Shown: positions 18,200 through 27,446 of the stretch, piece after piece
Layout: every line of letters starts with the position of its first letter
Position numbering within the stretch: position 1 is the first letter of the stretch
NCBI RefSeq assembly: GCF_003390325.1
Contig: NZ_QUOK01000006.1
Location: 1-64,000, forward strand
Origin: Rhodohalobacter sp. SW132
Lineage (GTDB): Bacteria > Bacteroidota > Rhodothermia > Balneolales > Balneolaceae
Direction of reading: 5' to 3'
Length of the DNA: 64,000 bases
The notes under the pieces: model-generated
What the model saw: only the letters and a program-made list of their open reading frames with translations
Told to the model about the DNA's origin: nothing
The model's database searches: none
Position numbers and translations under genes: made by a program

Positions 18200-18748
18200 T
18201 TATAAACGCTGATTCGATTCAATTCGCTTTAGAGTCTCGGAAATCTCTGACAATAAGGGTTCGAGAGAATGACCAGTCTTCGAATCCTCAACCGGGGCTG
18301 AAGCGTGGTGAAAAGTGACTTCATCCCGCTGATCCATCACCTTTTTTCTGAAACCTTCGGAATCGATAATACCAGTCAGCTTCATATCCACAGCATTTGC
18401 AGCACTTTGGCCAGCTGTTTCAATTTGAAGTGAACTTAACCCAAAGTAACGTAAAACCGGGCCTTCCTTGAATGCCAGATCCTGAATTTTATCCAGCGGT
18501 ATGGTTCGCTCTGTGGTAAACAAAACTCCTTTTTTGAAATGGAGAGCGCGGGTTGTTAATTCACAGTGAAGACCTTCAAAATATTTATTCAGGTAGGCGC
18601 GGCCGGCTATCAGCCAGACCGGTATCAAAATAATTCCAAATACTGTGGCTGCTAACCCCGCGATCACACAGATATTGATATACGTTTTGATCCTCGGCTC
18701 GAATTGAGCTTCATAAATTCGTGTTGCTTTTCCCTGGCGTGACGTCAT
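18200..18748 (-). CDS. Bacterial PH domain (bPH2/YdbS-like) membrane protein
   Basis: The 182-residue protein begins with a cytosolic stretch, then two close membrane segments (about 24-50), followed by a bPH2 domain (about 55-140) with YFEGLHCELTTRALHFKKGV, a TERTIPLDKIQDLAF segment and LSSLQIETAGQS, the typical series of YdbS/YdbT proteins. The C-terminus (about 145-182) is hydrophilic and helical. The function of the family is unclear. It lies 19 bases upstream of mtnA on the same strand. Confidence 0.8.
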   Translation of the reverse strand: MTSRQGKATRIYEAQFEPRIKTYINICVIAGLAATVFGIILIPVWLIAGRAYLNKYFEGLHCELTTRALHFKKGVLFTTERTIPLDKIQDLAFKEGPVLRYFGLSSLQIETAGQSAANAVDMKLTGIIDSEGFRKKVMDQRDEVTFHHASAPVEDSKTGHSLEPLLSEISETLKRIESNQRL

Positions 18749-18860
18749 AATCTGATTCTAAAAGTTTCGAAAAAAGTGAAACGATTATACCGCATTTTCT
18801 CATCACTTGTTACACAGATTAATATTTGCAGCGCTTTATCTTCCGCCCGATTCCGGAGCC

Positions 18861-19250
18861 TTACAACAGCTCATCAAGTGCATCCTGCAGATTTTTCAGC
18901 TTAACATTTCCGTGTGATGCACTCCAAAACGGCGCACCGTTGTGGAGCAATATCACCTGAGGGGATTCATGCCGGATCCCGGTTTTTTCAGTAATGTAAG
19001 CTGATACCGGACGCAACGATACCACATCCACTAAATGAAGATCGGCAATCCCGGCCAGATCATCCAAACCCGTTTCCAGGCTTCGTTTGGAAAATATCGA
19101 CACTGCACACCTGTAACTATGCTTGTAAATAATCTGCGGTTTCTCACGGTTTCCGATGAGTTCATCCACAGATTCATTCGTCTTAAGGGCAGACCAGTGA
19201 CTGTTTTCAGGCGTATCCGTGCCACTAAACCACGAACGGATTGATTTCAT
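18861..19250 (-). CDS. ytxJ: Monothiol bacilliredoxin, YtxJ/BrxC family
   Basis: The 129-residue thioredoxin-fold protein has the single active cysteine Cys48 in YKHSYRCAVS, followed by a cis-proline ESPQVILLHNG, the two signatures of the bacillithiol-system protein YtxJ. Family members reduce mixed disulfides between proteins and bacillithiol. Many relatives read KHSxRCPIS; here the residue after Cys is Ala. The presence suggests that the organism uses bacillithiol or a related thiol. It stands alone between the PH-domain gene and the YciO-type gene. Confidence 0.85.
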   Translation of the reverse strand: MKSIRSWFSGTDTPENSHWSALKTNESVDELIGNREKPQIIYKHSYRCAVSIFSKRSLETGLDDLAGIADLHLVDVVSLRPVSAYITEKTGIRHESPQVILLHNGAPFWSASHGNVKLKNLQDALDELL

Positions 19251-19309
19251 ATAGCCATATTGAAGATATTGATAAAATTAGATTTACAGAATTAATGAAA
19301 GGCGATTAT

Positions 19310-19987
19310 TTACGCAGGAACCTCTTCATCAAGTGTAAAACCCTGCAGAGCTACCGCTTCACGCAGGAGTTTCATTCCAAGTCCGATACGTTTCAGTTCC
19401 GGTACATCTCCGGTAAGATCAAGAATCGTAGTGTCCTGCCCTGAAAGTTCCTGCTGATGATCAACAACAAGATCAACAAGATTATCAAAACGGCTGAGAT
19501 AGAGTTCACGGTCGTTACCGTCCGGCTGTCCATTTTCAACATTGGGCAGTTTCGCTGTGATGGCCATCACGGGGCGGCCGAGTTCCTGGATCGTTTGCAA
19601 ACAGATGGGGTAATTGGGCACACGAATCCCAACAGTTCGCTTTTTAGGGTGGGTTAAAAGCCGGGGAACTTCGCGCGTTGCGGGCAGGATAAATGTATAT
19701 GGACCGGGAATCAGACGTTTGATTAATTTAAAATTGTCATCAGAAAGGTTTGCAAACGTTGATACGTGTTCAAGACTGTGACACATCACCGACAGGTGAT
19801 CCTTCTTTCCCATCTGGCGAATCTGACGAATCCTGTCCATCCCGCTTTTATTTTGATAATCGCAGACAAGAGCATACTGGCTGTCGGTGGGTATCATTAC
19901 TACTCCTTCATCAAGCAATATATCCACAAGATCAAATATTTGTTTTCTTTTTGGACTTTCGGGATTGATCTTAACTCGTTCAGACAT
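19310..19987 (-). CDS. Sua5/YciO/YrdC family protein, YciO-like
   Basis: The 225-residue protein has the YrdC-domain elements PTDSQYALVCD (near 33-43), LIPGPYTFIL (near 92-101), KKRTVGIRVPN (near 115-125) and the KLLREA segment near the C-terminus (about 207-212). YrdC/Sua5 proteins make threonylcarbamoyl-AMP for tRNA t6A37; YciO relatives share the fold with much weaker activity. The PTDSQYALVCD form, with SQYA where YrdC/Sua5 usually have TxYG, is closer to YciO, so I do not call tsaC. Confidence 0.8.
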   Translation of the reverse strand: MSERVKINPESPKRKQIFDLVDILLDEGVVMIPTDSQYALVCDYQNKSGMDRIRQIRQMGKKDHLSVMCHSLEHVSTFANLSDDNFKLIKRLIPGPYTFILPATREVPRLLTHPKKRTVGIRVPNYPICLQTIQELGRPVMAITAKLPNVENGQPDGNDRELYLSRFDNLVDLVVDHQQELSGQDTTILDLTGDVPELKRIGLGMKLLREAVALQGFTLDEEVPA

Positions 19988-20166
19988 AGAATCTTAGGTT
20001 TAGTTTTTGTTATGTTGGAAGTGTACCAAAAAACTTATCTAATAGCTGTACAGATTTTTTTTGTACTACACTATTTATACCATTCATTTTAGTGTTTGTC
20101 AACGATAAGTTTTTAAAATCTGTTACATAAATCTGATAATTAATTATAAATAAACATAGGAGATTC

Positions 20167-20874
20167 ATGGATACGAATATAAAGGCCTGGTGGCTTGGGC
20201 ATTCTGCCTTCAGATTAGAATCACAAAATGGAACAGTAATCTATATCGACCCATTTTTATCACAGAATCCCACTACACCCGATGAGTTCAAAAATCCGGA
20301 CGATGTGGATATCATCCTGCTCACACACGGTCACGAAGATCATGTGGGGGATACACTGGATATCGCCAAAAAAACGGGCTGCAAAGTAGTCGCCCAGGTT
20401 GAACTGTCGCACCTGCTAAAAAAACATGGCCTGGACGAAGAGCAGAGAATTGAGTTCAATAAAGGGGGCAGTGTAGATTTTGAAGATTTCTCTGTAACCC
20501 TGGTGAATGCCAATCACAGCTCATCCTACCAGGGCGATTATGCGGGTGAAGCCGGCGGGCTGCTCCTCTCTTTTGATGATGATATCGCCTTCTACCATAT
20601 GGGTGATACAAATATCTTCAGCGATCTTGAGCTGTATCGGGAAATTTATCGTCCGCATGTTGTGGCTGTACCGATGGGAGATTATTATACGATGGGACCG
20701 CAGGAAGCCGCGATATGCTGTGAAATGCTGAATCCCGATATTGCCGTACCGATTCACTACGGAACATTCCCTGTACTTACCGGTGATCCGGAAGAGTTTA
20801 AGTCGTTTACCGAAGAGTACTCCGATGCTGACGTGAAAATTCCGAAAGCCGGAGAACAGTTTTTAGGGAATTAA
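20167..20874 (+). CDS. UPF0173 metal-dependent hydrolase
   Basis: The 235-residue protein opens with WWLGHSAFRLE, has the metallo-beta-lactamase motif HGHEDH at 54-59, a further metal ligand in MGDTNIFSD and the C-terminal PIHYGTFP, all typical of UPF0173. The biochemical role of the family is not established. The start has a good Shine-Dalgarno (TAGGAG at 20157-20162), which is rare in this window. A terminator follows at 20911-20939. Confidence 0.9.
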   Translation: MDTNIKAWWLGHSAFRLESQNGTVIYIDPFLSQNPTTPDEFKNPDDVDIILLTHGHEDHVGDTLDIAKKTGCKVVAQVELSHLLKKHGLDEEQRIEFNKGGSVDFEDFSVTLVNANHSSSYQGDYAGEAGGLLLSFDDDIAFYHMGDTNIFSDLELYREIYRPHVVAVPMGDYYTMGPQEAAICCEMLNPDIAVPIHYGTFPVLTGDPEEFKSFTEEYSDADVKIPKAGEQFLGN

Positions 20875-20910
20875 AGAAAGAAGTATCAATTCAGTAAATT
20901 AACTTCAGAA

Positions 20911-20939
20911 AGCCCCGCATACGTTACGGCGGGGTTTTT
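20911..20939 (+). terminator. Rho-independent terminator between UPF0173 and glpR
   Basis: CCCCGC and GCGGGG form a stem around a 10-base loop and are followed by T5 (20935-20939). It lies between convergent genes and abuts the end of glpR. Confidence 0.85.
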
Positions 20940-21707
20940 CTATAGTTCACTCACCGTTACACGAACCCCATTCTCTTCCAGTTTTTTTATGGTTATAGGA
21001 TCTGTCCCCTCATCGGTGACAACATGTTGTACACAATCAAGTGTGCAAATTCTGCTAAATCCTCTTTTACCAAATTTTGTACTGTCTGCAAGAACTACGG
21101 TGTATTGTGCGACCTCTATAAAACGCCGGTTCAGGCTCGCCTCACCGAGGTTTGTTGTGGTAAGACCAAAATCCAGATCGATACCATCCACACCGAGAAA
21201 GAGAATACCGCAGGTTATATTTTCGAGAAATTGCTCTGCATACTTTCCAACAACAGAACTCGAGCTTGACCGAAGCTGACCTCCAAGCTGCGTTATATCC
21301 ACATTCTCTTTCGCTGAAAGCTCAAGCGATACATTCAGAGCTGATGTGATTATATTTAAATTACTTATGGGTTGTATTTCCCTGGCAAGTGCCAGAATTG
21401 TTGTTCCGGATGCAAGAATAATCGAATCGTTCTCCCCGATGAGTTTCACCGCTTCATTTGCAATGGCCTGCTTTTCTTTTGCCTGTATTTTTTCTTTTTC
21501 ATGCACATGCCGATCTCCTCTGTATGGATTTGAACGGGTTGCCCCGCCATGTGTACGAAACAGTAAGTTTTTATCCTCCAGCATCCGAAGATCTTTTCGA
21601 ATCGTCACTTCAGATACAGACAACTCCGTACTCAGTTGCTGAACGGATACTTTTCCAAACTGCTCAATTTTATTTAAAATTTTTTCGTGCCTTTCTGATA
21701 GTGTCAT
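20940..21707 (-). CDS. glpR: DeoR-family repressor, probable glycerol regulon repressor GlpR
   Basis: The 255-residue protein has an N-terminal DeoR winged helix (about 5-57: LSERHEKILNKIEQFGKVS, then SVSEVTIRKDLRMLE) followed by RTHGGA, and a sugar-phosphate sensing domain with SIILASGTTILALA, FLGVDGID and VVLADSTKFGK. DeoR repressors release DNA on binding a sugar phosphate, and GlpR responds to glycerol-3-phosphate. It diverges from glpD-glpK-glpF across a 197-bp region with repeated T-rich motifs, which supports local control of that operon. Confidence 0.88.
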   Translation of the reverse strand: MTLSERHEKILNKIEQFGKVSVQQLSTELSVSEVTIRKDLRMLEDKNLLFRTHGGATRSNPYRGDRHVHEKEKIQAKEKQAIANEAVKLIGENDSIILASGTTILALAREIQPISNLNIITSALNVSLELSAKENVDITQLGGQLRSSSSSVVGKYAEQFLENITCGILFLGVDGIDLDFGLTTTNLGEASLNRRFIEVAQYTVVLADSTKFGKRGFSRICTLDCVQHVVTDEGTDPITIKKLEENGVRVTVSEL

Positions 21708-21772
21708 AGAAAATGCTTTTGTTTCCAGTTAAAATAACTTCATACAAAAAATAAACCAAAACTTTGAATAAT

Positions 21773-21783
21773 GAAACAAAACG
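21773..21783. promoter_or_regulatory. Candidate GlpR half-site on the glpR side
   Basis: GAAACAAAACG is the reverse complement of CGTTTTGTTTC and resembles the TTTCGTTTT direct repeats at 21867-21899 read on the other strand. It lies 66 bases upstream of the glpR start, so it could allow autoregulation. Inferred from similarity only. Confidence 0.35.
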
Positions 21784-21866
21784 TAACTTCATAAACTGTT
21801 CTGCATCAATGATGTATAACGACACCGTCTCAGTTGACGTTAATGGGAATCCTTACTTTTTTGTTG

Positions 21867-21899
21867 TTTCGTTTTGATTTCGTTTTATTTTGTTTATTT
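21867..21899. promoter_or_regulatory. Candidate GlpR operator: three 11-bp direct repeats
   Basis: TTTCGTTTTGA (21867-21877), TTTCGTTTTAT (21878-21888) and TTTGTTTATTT (21889-21899) are spaced exactly 11 bases, about one helical turn, just before glpD. T-rich TGTTT-like direct repeats are known operators of several DeoR-family regulators, so binding by the divergent GlpR is likely but inferred. Confidence 0.5.
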
Positions 21900-21934
21900 T
21901 ATAAGTGAAACAATTGCATAATACGCCTAACAAA

Positions 21935-23524
21935 ATGGTGAAAAAAATGAAAAGAGAATCTGTAGTCAATCAAATTGAAAGCGGTTCAGCTGAAGAGTGG
22001 GACTTAATTGTCATCGGCGGAGGTGCCACTGGTCTCGGTGTTGCACTCGACGGGGTAAGCCGGGGATTCAAAACGCTTGTGGTTGAGCAAGCAGATTTTT
22101 CAAAAGGCACTTCCAGCCGCAGCACAAAACTAGTGCATGGCGGTGTGCGTTATCTTGCCCAGGGAAATATTGACCTTGTGCGGGAAGCACTCCGGGAACG
22201 CGGACTGCTGCAAAAAAATGCGCCTCATCTTGTGCAAAACGAGATTTTTGTGATACCCAATTATTCCTGGTGGGATAAATTTTTCTACACCGTTGGCTTG
22301 AAAGTATACGACCTCCTCTCCGGAAAACTCAGTCTTGGAAAATCGCGGGGGATATCAAAAAAAGAGACAATTTCCAGGATTTCCACAATTAACAGTGAAG
22401 GCCTGAAAGGCGGTGTGATCTATCACGACGGCCAGTTTGATGACTCAAGACTAACCATTAATGTCGCTCAAACCATCACTGAAAAGGGCGGCGCTGTACT
22501 CAATTACTGTGAAGTGAAGGGGCTGGTAAAACAGAATGGAACAGTAAAAGGTGTTGAGGTACTGGATCATGAGACGGGTAACAGTCATACCATTCATGGC
22601 AAATCGGTTATCAACGCTACCGGTGTTTTTGTAGATGAGATCCTGTCGATGGATAAAAAAGATCATAAAAATATTGTGCGTCCCAGCCAGGGTGTTCACC
22701 TTGTATTTGAAAAAGATTTCCTCCCCGGTAACGACGCGATCATGATCCCAAAAACAGATGACGGACGTGTATTGTTTGCTGTACCCTGGCATAACAAAGT
22801 TGTTGTTGGTACCACGGATACCCCTCTTGAAAAACACAGCCTTGAACCAACTGCTCTTGAGGAAGAGATTGAATTCATCCTTCGAACTGCCAAAAAATAT
22901 CTCACCAAATCCCCCACCCGTGAAGATGTATTGAGTGTTTTTGCAGGATTACGGCCTCTCGCGGCGCCCCAGGGCGGGTCAACCAAAACAAAAGAGATTT
23001 CGCGAAGTCACAAAATTATGGTTTCAGACTCCGGCTTGATCACCGTCACTGGAGGAAAGTGGACCACATTCAGAAAAATGGGCCAGGACACTGTGAATGA
23101 GGTGATCAAAATTGGGTCCCTGCCAAAAACGAAAAGTACTTCTGAAGATTTAAAAATTCATGGCGCTTCTGATAATGTTGATTTTCAGAATCCACACTAC
23201 TTTTACGGTACAGATCAGGAAAAAATTGAAGCCCTCATTCGCGAGAAACCGGAACTTGGCGAGAAACTTCATCCTGAGTACCCTTTTAGAAAAGCAGAAG
23301 CCGTGTGGGCAGCCAGAAATGAAATGGCCCGTACGATTGAAGATTTTCTGGCAAGGCGAATTCGAATCCTCTTTTTAGATGCCCGTTCAGCCATCGACAT
23401 GGCACCTCAAGTAGCCGAACTGATGCAAAATGAGCTAAAAAGAGACGAACAGTGGAAAATAAATCAGATTAAAGAATTTATGAAGCTCGCCAATCGCTAT
23501 CTGCTGGTCCGATACGAGCCGTAA
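21935..23524 (+). CDS. glpD: Glycerol-3-phosphate dehydrogenase, FAD-dependent (aerobic type)
   Basis: From the ATG at 21935 the protein has 529 residues. It has the FAD-binding motif VIGGGATGLGVALDGVSRG, then SRSTKLVHGGVRYL, AVPWHNKVVVGTTDTP and GLRPLAAP, as in GlpD. The enzyme oxidises glycerol-3-phosphate to dihydroxyacetone phosphate and passes electrons to quinone at the membrane. An in-frame GTG (21905) and a later ATG (21947) are alternative starts. I prefer 21935 because the GTG lies only five bases after the T-rich repeats. It is followed by glpK after 45 bases. Confidence 0.92.
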   Translation: MVKKMKRESVVNQIESGSAEEWDLIVIGGGATGLGVALDGVSRGFKTLVVEQADFSKGTSSRSTKLVHGGVRYLAQGNIDLVREALRERGLLQKNAPHLVQNEIFVIPNYSWWDKFFYTVGLKVYDLLSGKLSLGKSRGISKKETISRISTINSEGLKGGVIYHDGQFDDSRLTINVAQTITEKGGAVLNYCEVKGLVKQNGTVKGVEVLDHETGNSHTIHGKSVINATGVFVDEILSMDKKDHKNIVRPSQGVHLVFEKDFLPGNDAIMIPKTDDGRVLFAVPWHNKVVVGTTDTPLEKHSLEPTALEEEIEFILRTAKKYLTKSPTREDVLSVFAGLRPLAAPQGGSTKTKEISRSHKIMVSDSGLITVTGGKWTTFRKMGQDTVNEVIKIGSLPKTKSTSEDLKIHGASDNVDFQNPHYFYGTDQEKIEALIREKPELGEKLHPEYPFRKAEAVWAARNEMARTIEDFLARRIRILFLDARSAIDMAPQVAELMQNELKRDEQWKINQIKEFMKLANRYLLVRYEP

Positions 23525-23569
23525 GTCAATACTTTTAACCAATCAATAATTCACAAACCAATCAAACTC

Positions 23570-25066
23570 ATGAATAAATACATTTTAGCACTCGATCAAG
23601 GCACAACCAGTTCCAGGGCAATGCTGTTTGACAAAAATGGTTCGATTAAATCGATCGCTCAAAAAGAGTTCCGGCAAATTTACCCAAAGCCCGGCTGGGT
23701 TGAGCACGATGCACAAGAGATCTGGTCAACCCAGGCCGGTGTTGCAGCCGAGGCGGTGGCTTCTGCAGGAATTAACGGAAAAGCGCTTTCGGGTATCGGT
23801 ATTACCAATCAAAGGGAAACGACCGTGATCTGGGATCGGGAAACCGGGAAACCGGTCTATAATGCAATAGTCTGGCAGGATCGACGGACATCCGACTACT
23901 GTGATGAATTGAAAGAACAGGGTCATGCCGATCTGATCCAGGAAAAAACCGGTCTTGTGCTCGATGCCTATTTTTCCGGTACAAAGGTAAAATGGATTCT
24001 TGATAACGTAGACGGAGCTCGTGAGCGCGCCGAGAAAGGAGAGCTCGCCTTTGGAACGATCGACTCGTGGCTGATTTGGAACTTTACCCAGGGAGAAATT
24101 CACGTTACAGATGTTACCAACGCCTCTCGGACTCTGCTCTATAATATAAACACCATGGAGTGGGATGATGAACTCCTGGAGCTGCTGGATATCCCGAAAA
24201 GCCTATTGCCGGAAGTGAAGCAGTCAAGCGAAGTGTATGGCAAAACCAAGACCACACTTTTTGCCAGCAAGGTGCCGATTGCCGGAATTGCAGGTGATCA
24301 GCAAGCCGCACTTTTCGGTCAGATGTGTACCGAAAAAGGGATGGTTAAAAATACGTATGGCACCGGTTGCTTTATGCTGATGAATATCGGTGATAAACCG
24401 ATCAAATCTGAAAATAACCTCCTCACAACAGTCGCCTGGAAAGTGAATGGCAAGACAACCTACGCACTCGAGGGATCCGTCTTTATTGCAGGAGCTGTTG
24501 TTCAATGGCTGCGGGATGAGATGAGCATTATTCAGGAAGCAAAGGACATCGAATACTTTGCCAATAAAGTAGATGATTCCGACGGCGTCTATCTTGTACC
24601 TGCGTTTGCAGGACTGGGTGCCCCTCACTGGAAACAGCACGCAAGGGGAATTATGGTAGGAATTACACGGGGAACCAACCGGGCCCATCTGGCGCGGGCT
24701 GCCCAGGAATCAATTGCCTACCAGGTAACCGATCTTCTTACCGCAATGAATGCAGATTCTGGCATCGACATCAAGGAACTTCGGGTTGATGGCGGAGCCA
24801 CCGTGAACAACACGCTGATGCAATTTCAGAGTGATCTGCTTCGCGTGCCAACCGTACGTCCCGAAATTACGGAAACCACGGCACTTGGCGCTGCCTACCT
24901 GGCCGGTCTCGCAACCGGATTCTGGAGTGATATCGAAGAGATACGCAAACAATGGAAAGTAGAAAAGGAATTCGAACCCAAAATGGAAACATCTAAAGTA
25001 AATGAGCTGACCAAAGGCTGGAAACGAGCCGTAAAAGCCGCTATCGCCTGGGCAGACGACAGGTAA
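23570..25066 (+). CDS. glpK: Glycerol kinase
   Basis: The 498-residue protein has the standard GlpK length and motifs: [15 protein letters not shown] at the N-terminus, [39 protein letters not shown] and the C-terminal GLATGFW. It phosphorylates glycerol to glycerol-3-phosphate in the cytoplasm. It sits between glpD and glpF in the same orientation, giving the complete path from glycerol to dihydroxyacetone phosphate. Confidence 0.96.
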   Translation: MNKYILALDQGTTSSRAMLFDKNGSIKSIAQKEFRQIYPKPGWVEHDAQEIWSTQAGVAAEAVASAGINGKALSGIGITNQRETTVIWDRETGKPVYNAIVWQDRRTSDYCDELKEQGHADLIQEKTGLVLDAYFSGTKVKWILDNVDGARERAEKGELAFGTIDSWLIWNFTQGEIHVTDVTNASRTLLYNINTMEWDDELLELLDIPKSLLPEVKQSSEVYGKTKTTLFASKVPIAGIAGDQQAALFGQMCTEKGMVKNTYGTGCFMLMNIGDKPIKSENNLLTTVAWKVNGKTTYALEGSVFIAGAVVQWLRDEMSIIQEAKDIEYFANKVDDSDGVYLVPAFAGLGAPHWKQHARGIMVGITRGTNRAHLARAAQESIAYQVTDLLTAMNADSGIDIKELRVDGGATVNNTLMQFQSDLLRVPTVRPEITETTALGAAYLAGLATGFWSDIEEIRKQWKVEKEFEPKMETSKVNELTKGWKRAVKAAIAWADDR

Positions 25067-25157
25067 TATCACGAATCAAAATCATGGCAGCAGAATGTTT
25101 CTTTTCTGCTGCTTTCTTCAAAAACAAACAAAAACTTAATGAAAGGAGTATGATATT

Positions 25158-25925
25158 ATGAGCCCATATATTGCAGAAATCGTTGGAACCGCTATACTAA
25201 TGTTATTGGGTAATGGCGTTGTAGCCAACGTGCTACTCAGTGACAGTAAAGGTCAGGGCGGCGGATGGATTGTCATCACATGGGGTTGGGGTATTGCCGT
25301 GTTTACGGCGGTCTACGTGGTAGGTCAGTTTAGCGGCGCCCACATCAACCCGGCAGTAACCATTGGTTTAGCTGGCGCCGGACTTTTCGAATGGGGCGAA
25401 GTTCCGTTTTATATAGCTGCACAGATGATTGGTGCCGCAATTGGAGCATTATTGGTATGGCTTGCCTATAAAGATCACTTTGCAAAAGAGGAGAATGCCG
25501 ACCTGATTCTGGCTGTTCACTGTACCGCACCCGCAATTCGAAAATATCCAAGCAACGTTATGACGGAAGCTATCGGCACGATTATGCTCGTTTTTGGAGT
25601 CCTTTATCTTGTCTCACCCGGATTTTTAGATGCTGATGGAAAAATGCTTGAAACCATTGTGTTGAACGGAGAGGAGATTGGATTTGGTCTCGGTTCACTT
25701 TCGGCACTACCTGTAGGACTATTGGTTCTCGGAATTGGACTTTCACTGGGCGGACCCACCGGTTATGCGATTAATCCGGCACGGGATTTAGGCCCCCGAA
25801 TCATGCATGCAATTTTGCCGATTCCCGGAAAAAGGGATAACGACTGGGCTTACTCATGGGTTCCTGTCGTAGGACCAATTATTGGTGCACTCATTGCAGC
25901 AGGACTCTTTCTTATGCTATCCTGA
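25158..25925 (+). CDS. glpF: Glycerol uptake facilitator (aquaglyceroporin)
   Basis: The 255-residue protein is a six-helix MIP channel with both NPA boxes: HINPAVTIG (NPA at 64-66) and AINPARDLGPR, where the Asp and Arg after the second box are typical of glycerol channels. It admits glycerol across the inner membrane. The start has a strong Shine-Dalgarno (AAAGGAG at 25142-25148), which singles it out among its neighbours. A hairpin at 25954-25981 follows. Confidence 0.95.
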   Translation: MSPYIAEIVGTAILMLLGNGVVANVLLSDSKGQGGGWIVITWGWGIAVFTAVYVVGQFSGAHINPAVTIGLAGAGLFEWGEVPFYIAAQMIGAAIGALLVWLAYKDHFAKEENADLILAVHCTAPAIRKYPSNVMTEAIGTIMLVFGVLYLVSPGFLDADGKMLETIVLNGEEIGFGLGSLSALPVGLLVLGIGLSLGGPTGYAINPARDLGPRIMHAILPIPGKRDNDWAYSWVPVVGPIIGALIAAGLFLMLS

Positions 25926-25953
25926 ATATTATAGAAGGGTGGTATAGGAATAA

Positions 25954-25981
25954 GATGATGGGTGTTGAGACCCATCATCTA
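25954..25981 (+). terminator. Hairpin after glpF
   Basis: AGATGATGGGT and ACCCATCATCT (11-base perfect stem, 6-base loop) follow the glpF stop by 28 bases. The tail is only moderately T-rich, so it may end part of the glp transcript before the porin gene. Confidence 0.65.
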
Positions 25982-26105
25982 TCCTGTTTCACCTATTCAT
26001 AAATATTCCCATACCGGCATTTTCTCTGCGCTACCAACACATTAGAAAATGCCTGCCTTTAATCAAGCTAAATACAGAAATACCATAAACTTGGTGAAAT
26101 ACATT

Positions 26106-27275
26106 ATGAAATGTACAAAAATTCTTCTCACATATCTATTCGCGCTGATACTTGTAACCATTCTGTTTAACCCGCATCCCGTAACGGCCCAAAATGGAAC
26201 CTCATTTACTACGGATACAGGGTGGGATTTAAACGTTAACGGGGCATTACCAGTATTTACGGTTCTGTCAAGTCACGAAAATTTCAGTTCTGACGGCCAG
26301 GATCAGTTTGCAACCCGAGTAATGTCTGGCTTCAATCCTGCAAATGTAACCTTTACCGTGGATGCCCCTACACAAAACGGATTGGATGTCTCTGCAATTT
26401 TTCAAATTAATCATCACCTCCACGGACCGGGCGTTCAAAATTCAGGCCTGTTCGAAGGGCGAATTGCTGAAATTCAGATATCCGGATCTTTTGGCACCAT
26501 CAATGCCGGTAAAGGATTCGGGGTATTCAACAGTAGTTCTATTGGCGATGAAGGCAGCGGAATGGGCGTTGGAAGGTTTGCAGGTCCGGATGCTGCAGAT
26601 GCAACTCTTGGCCGGATTGGGAGCGGGTATACGTATGCAAACTTTAATCCGCGAATTATTTACACCACACCAAATCTGAATGGATTTACTTTAAAAGGTG
26701 GCCTTTTTAATCCCGAAAAACCCGGCGGGGCCAATTCAGGTATCGAAACTCCATCTCCCAGATTAGAAGCACAAGTCGATTACAGGCGTGATTTAGGTAT
26801 CGGCTCACTTCAGGTATGGGCCGGAGGATTGCATCAGCAGGTTGATGTTTTGGAAGATGATTTTACTTACAATTTTTCCGGATGGGATACTGGAGCGCAA
26901 TTTACTATTGCAGGTTTAACGCTTACGGGATCATACTCAGAGACCAACAGTATTGGAGCTGACGGGCTGATAGGAATCAACATATCAGGAGGTGATCCGC
27001 TGGACCAGGCCGATGTCGACGGAACCCAGTGGTATACCGAAGCAACATACAAAACAGGACGTTTCCTGCTCGGTGCAAGCTATGGGGAAGGAAGCCAGGA
27101 TTCCATCACCACCGATGTAGGATCATCCAACGAAGTCACCAACAAATTACTGATGGGATTTGCAAGATATTCCGTGACTGATATTTTAACGCTTATGGCT
27201 GAGGTACAGACTTTTGAGTCGGAGTCACAAGCCAACTATTCTGCTCTCATACTCGGAACTCAGATTACGTTTTAA
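26106..27275 (+). CDS. Outer-membrane porin, possibly for glycerol uptake
   Basis: With the start at 26106 (389 residues) the protein begins MKCTKILLTYLFALILVT and has a signal peptide ending near VTAQ. The rest has alternating beta strands, a GSFGTINAGKGFGVF segment as in Gram-negative porins, a DYRRDLGIGSLQVWAGG strand and a final strand ending in aromatic Phe (ALILGTQITF). An in-frame ATG at 26049 would put 19 polar residues before the signal peptide and is less likely. Its place right after glpF suggests an outer-membrane entry route for glycerol; this is inferred. Confidence 0.77.
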   Translation: MKCTKILLTYLFALILVTILFNPHPVTAQNGTSFTTDTGWDLNVNGALPVFTVLSSHENFSSDGQDQFATRVMSGFNPANVTFTVDAPTQNGLDVSAIFQINHHLHGPGVQNSGLFEGRIAEIQISGSFGTINAGKGFGVFNSSSIGDEGSGMGVGRFAGPDAADATLGRIGSGYTYANFNPRIIYTTPNLNGFTLKGGLFNPEKPGGANSGIETPSPRLEAQVDYRRDLGIGSLQVWAGGLHQQVDVLEDDFTYNFSGWDTGAQFTIAGLTLTGSYSETNSIGADGLIGINISGGDPLDQADVDGTQWYTEATYKTGRFLLGASYGEGSQDSITTDVGSSNEVTNKLLMGFARYSVTDILTLMAEVQTFESESQANYSALILGTQITF

Positions 27276-27298
27276 CTGTACGTTCTTTCGACTTTCCC

Positions 27299-27345
27299 AA
27301 ACCACGTCCCTATCTCCTTTCGAAGGTATTTGGGCGTGGTTTTCC
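27299..27345 (+). terminator. Terminator after the porin gene
   Basis: AAACCACGTCCC (27299-27310) pairs with GGGCGTGGTTT (27332-27342), allowing one G-T wobble, and is followed by T-rich sequence. It closes the glp region. Confidence 0.7.
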
Positions 27346-27446
27346 TATTCCGGAGCTAATTTGAATGTGAATCAGAAAACTCCTCTTCTTTTCTTAATTT
27401 CAGGACCAATGAATAAAGGCTAAATATCAAAAATAAACAGACGTTC

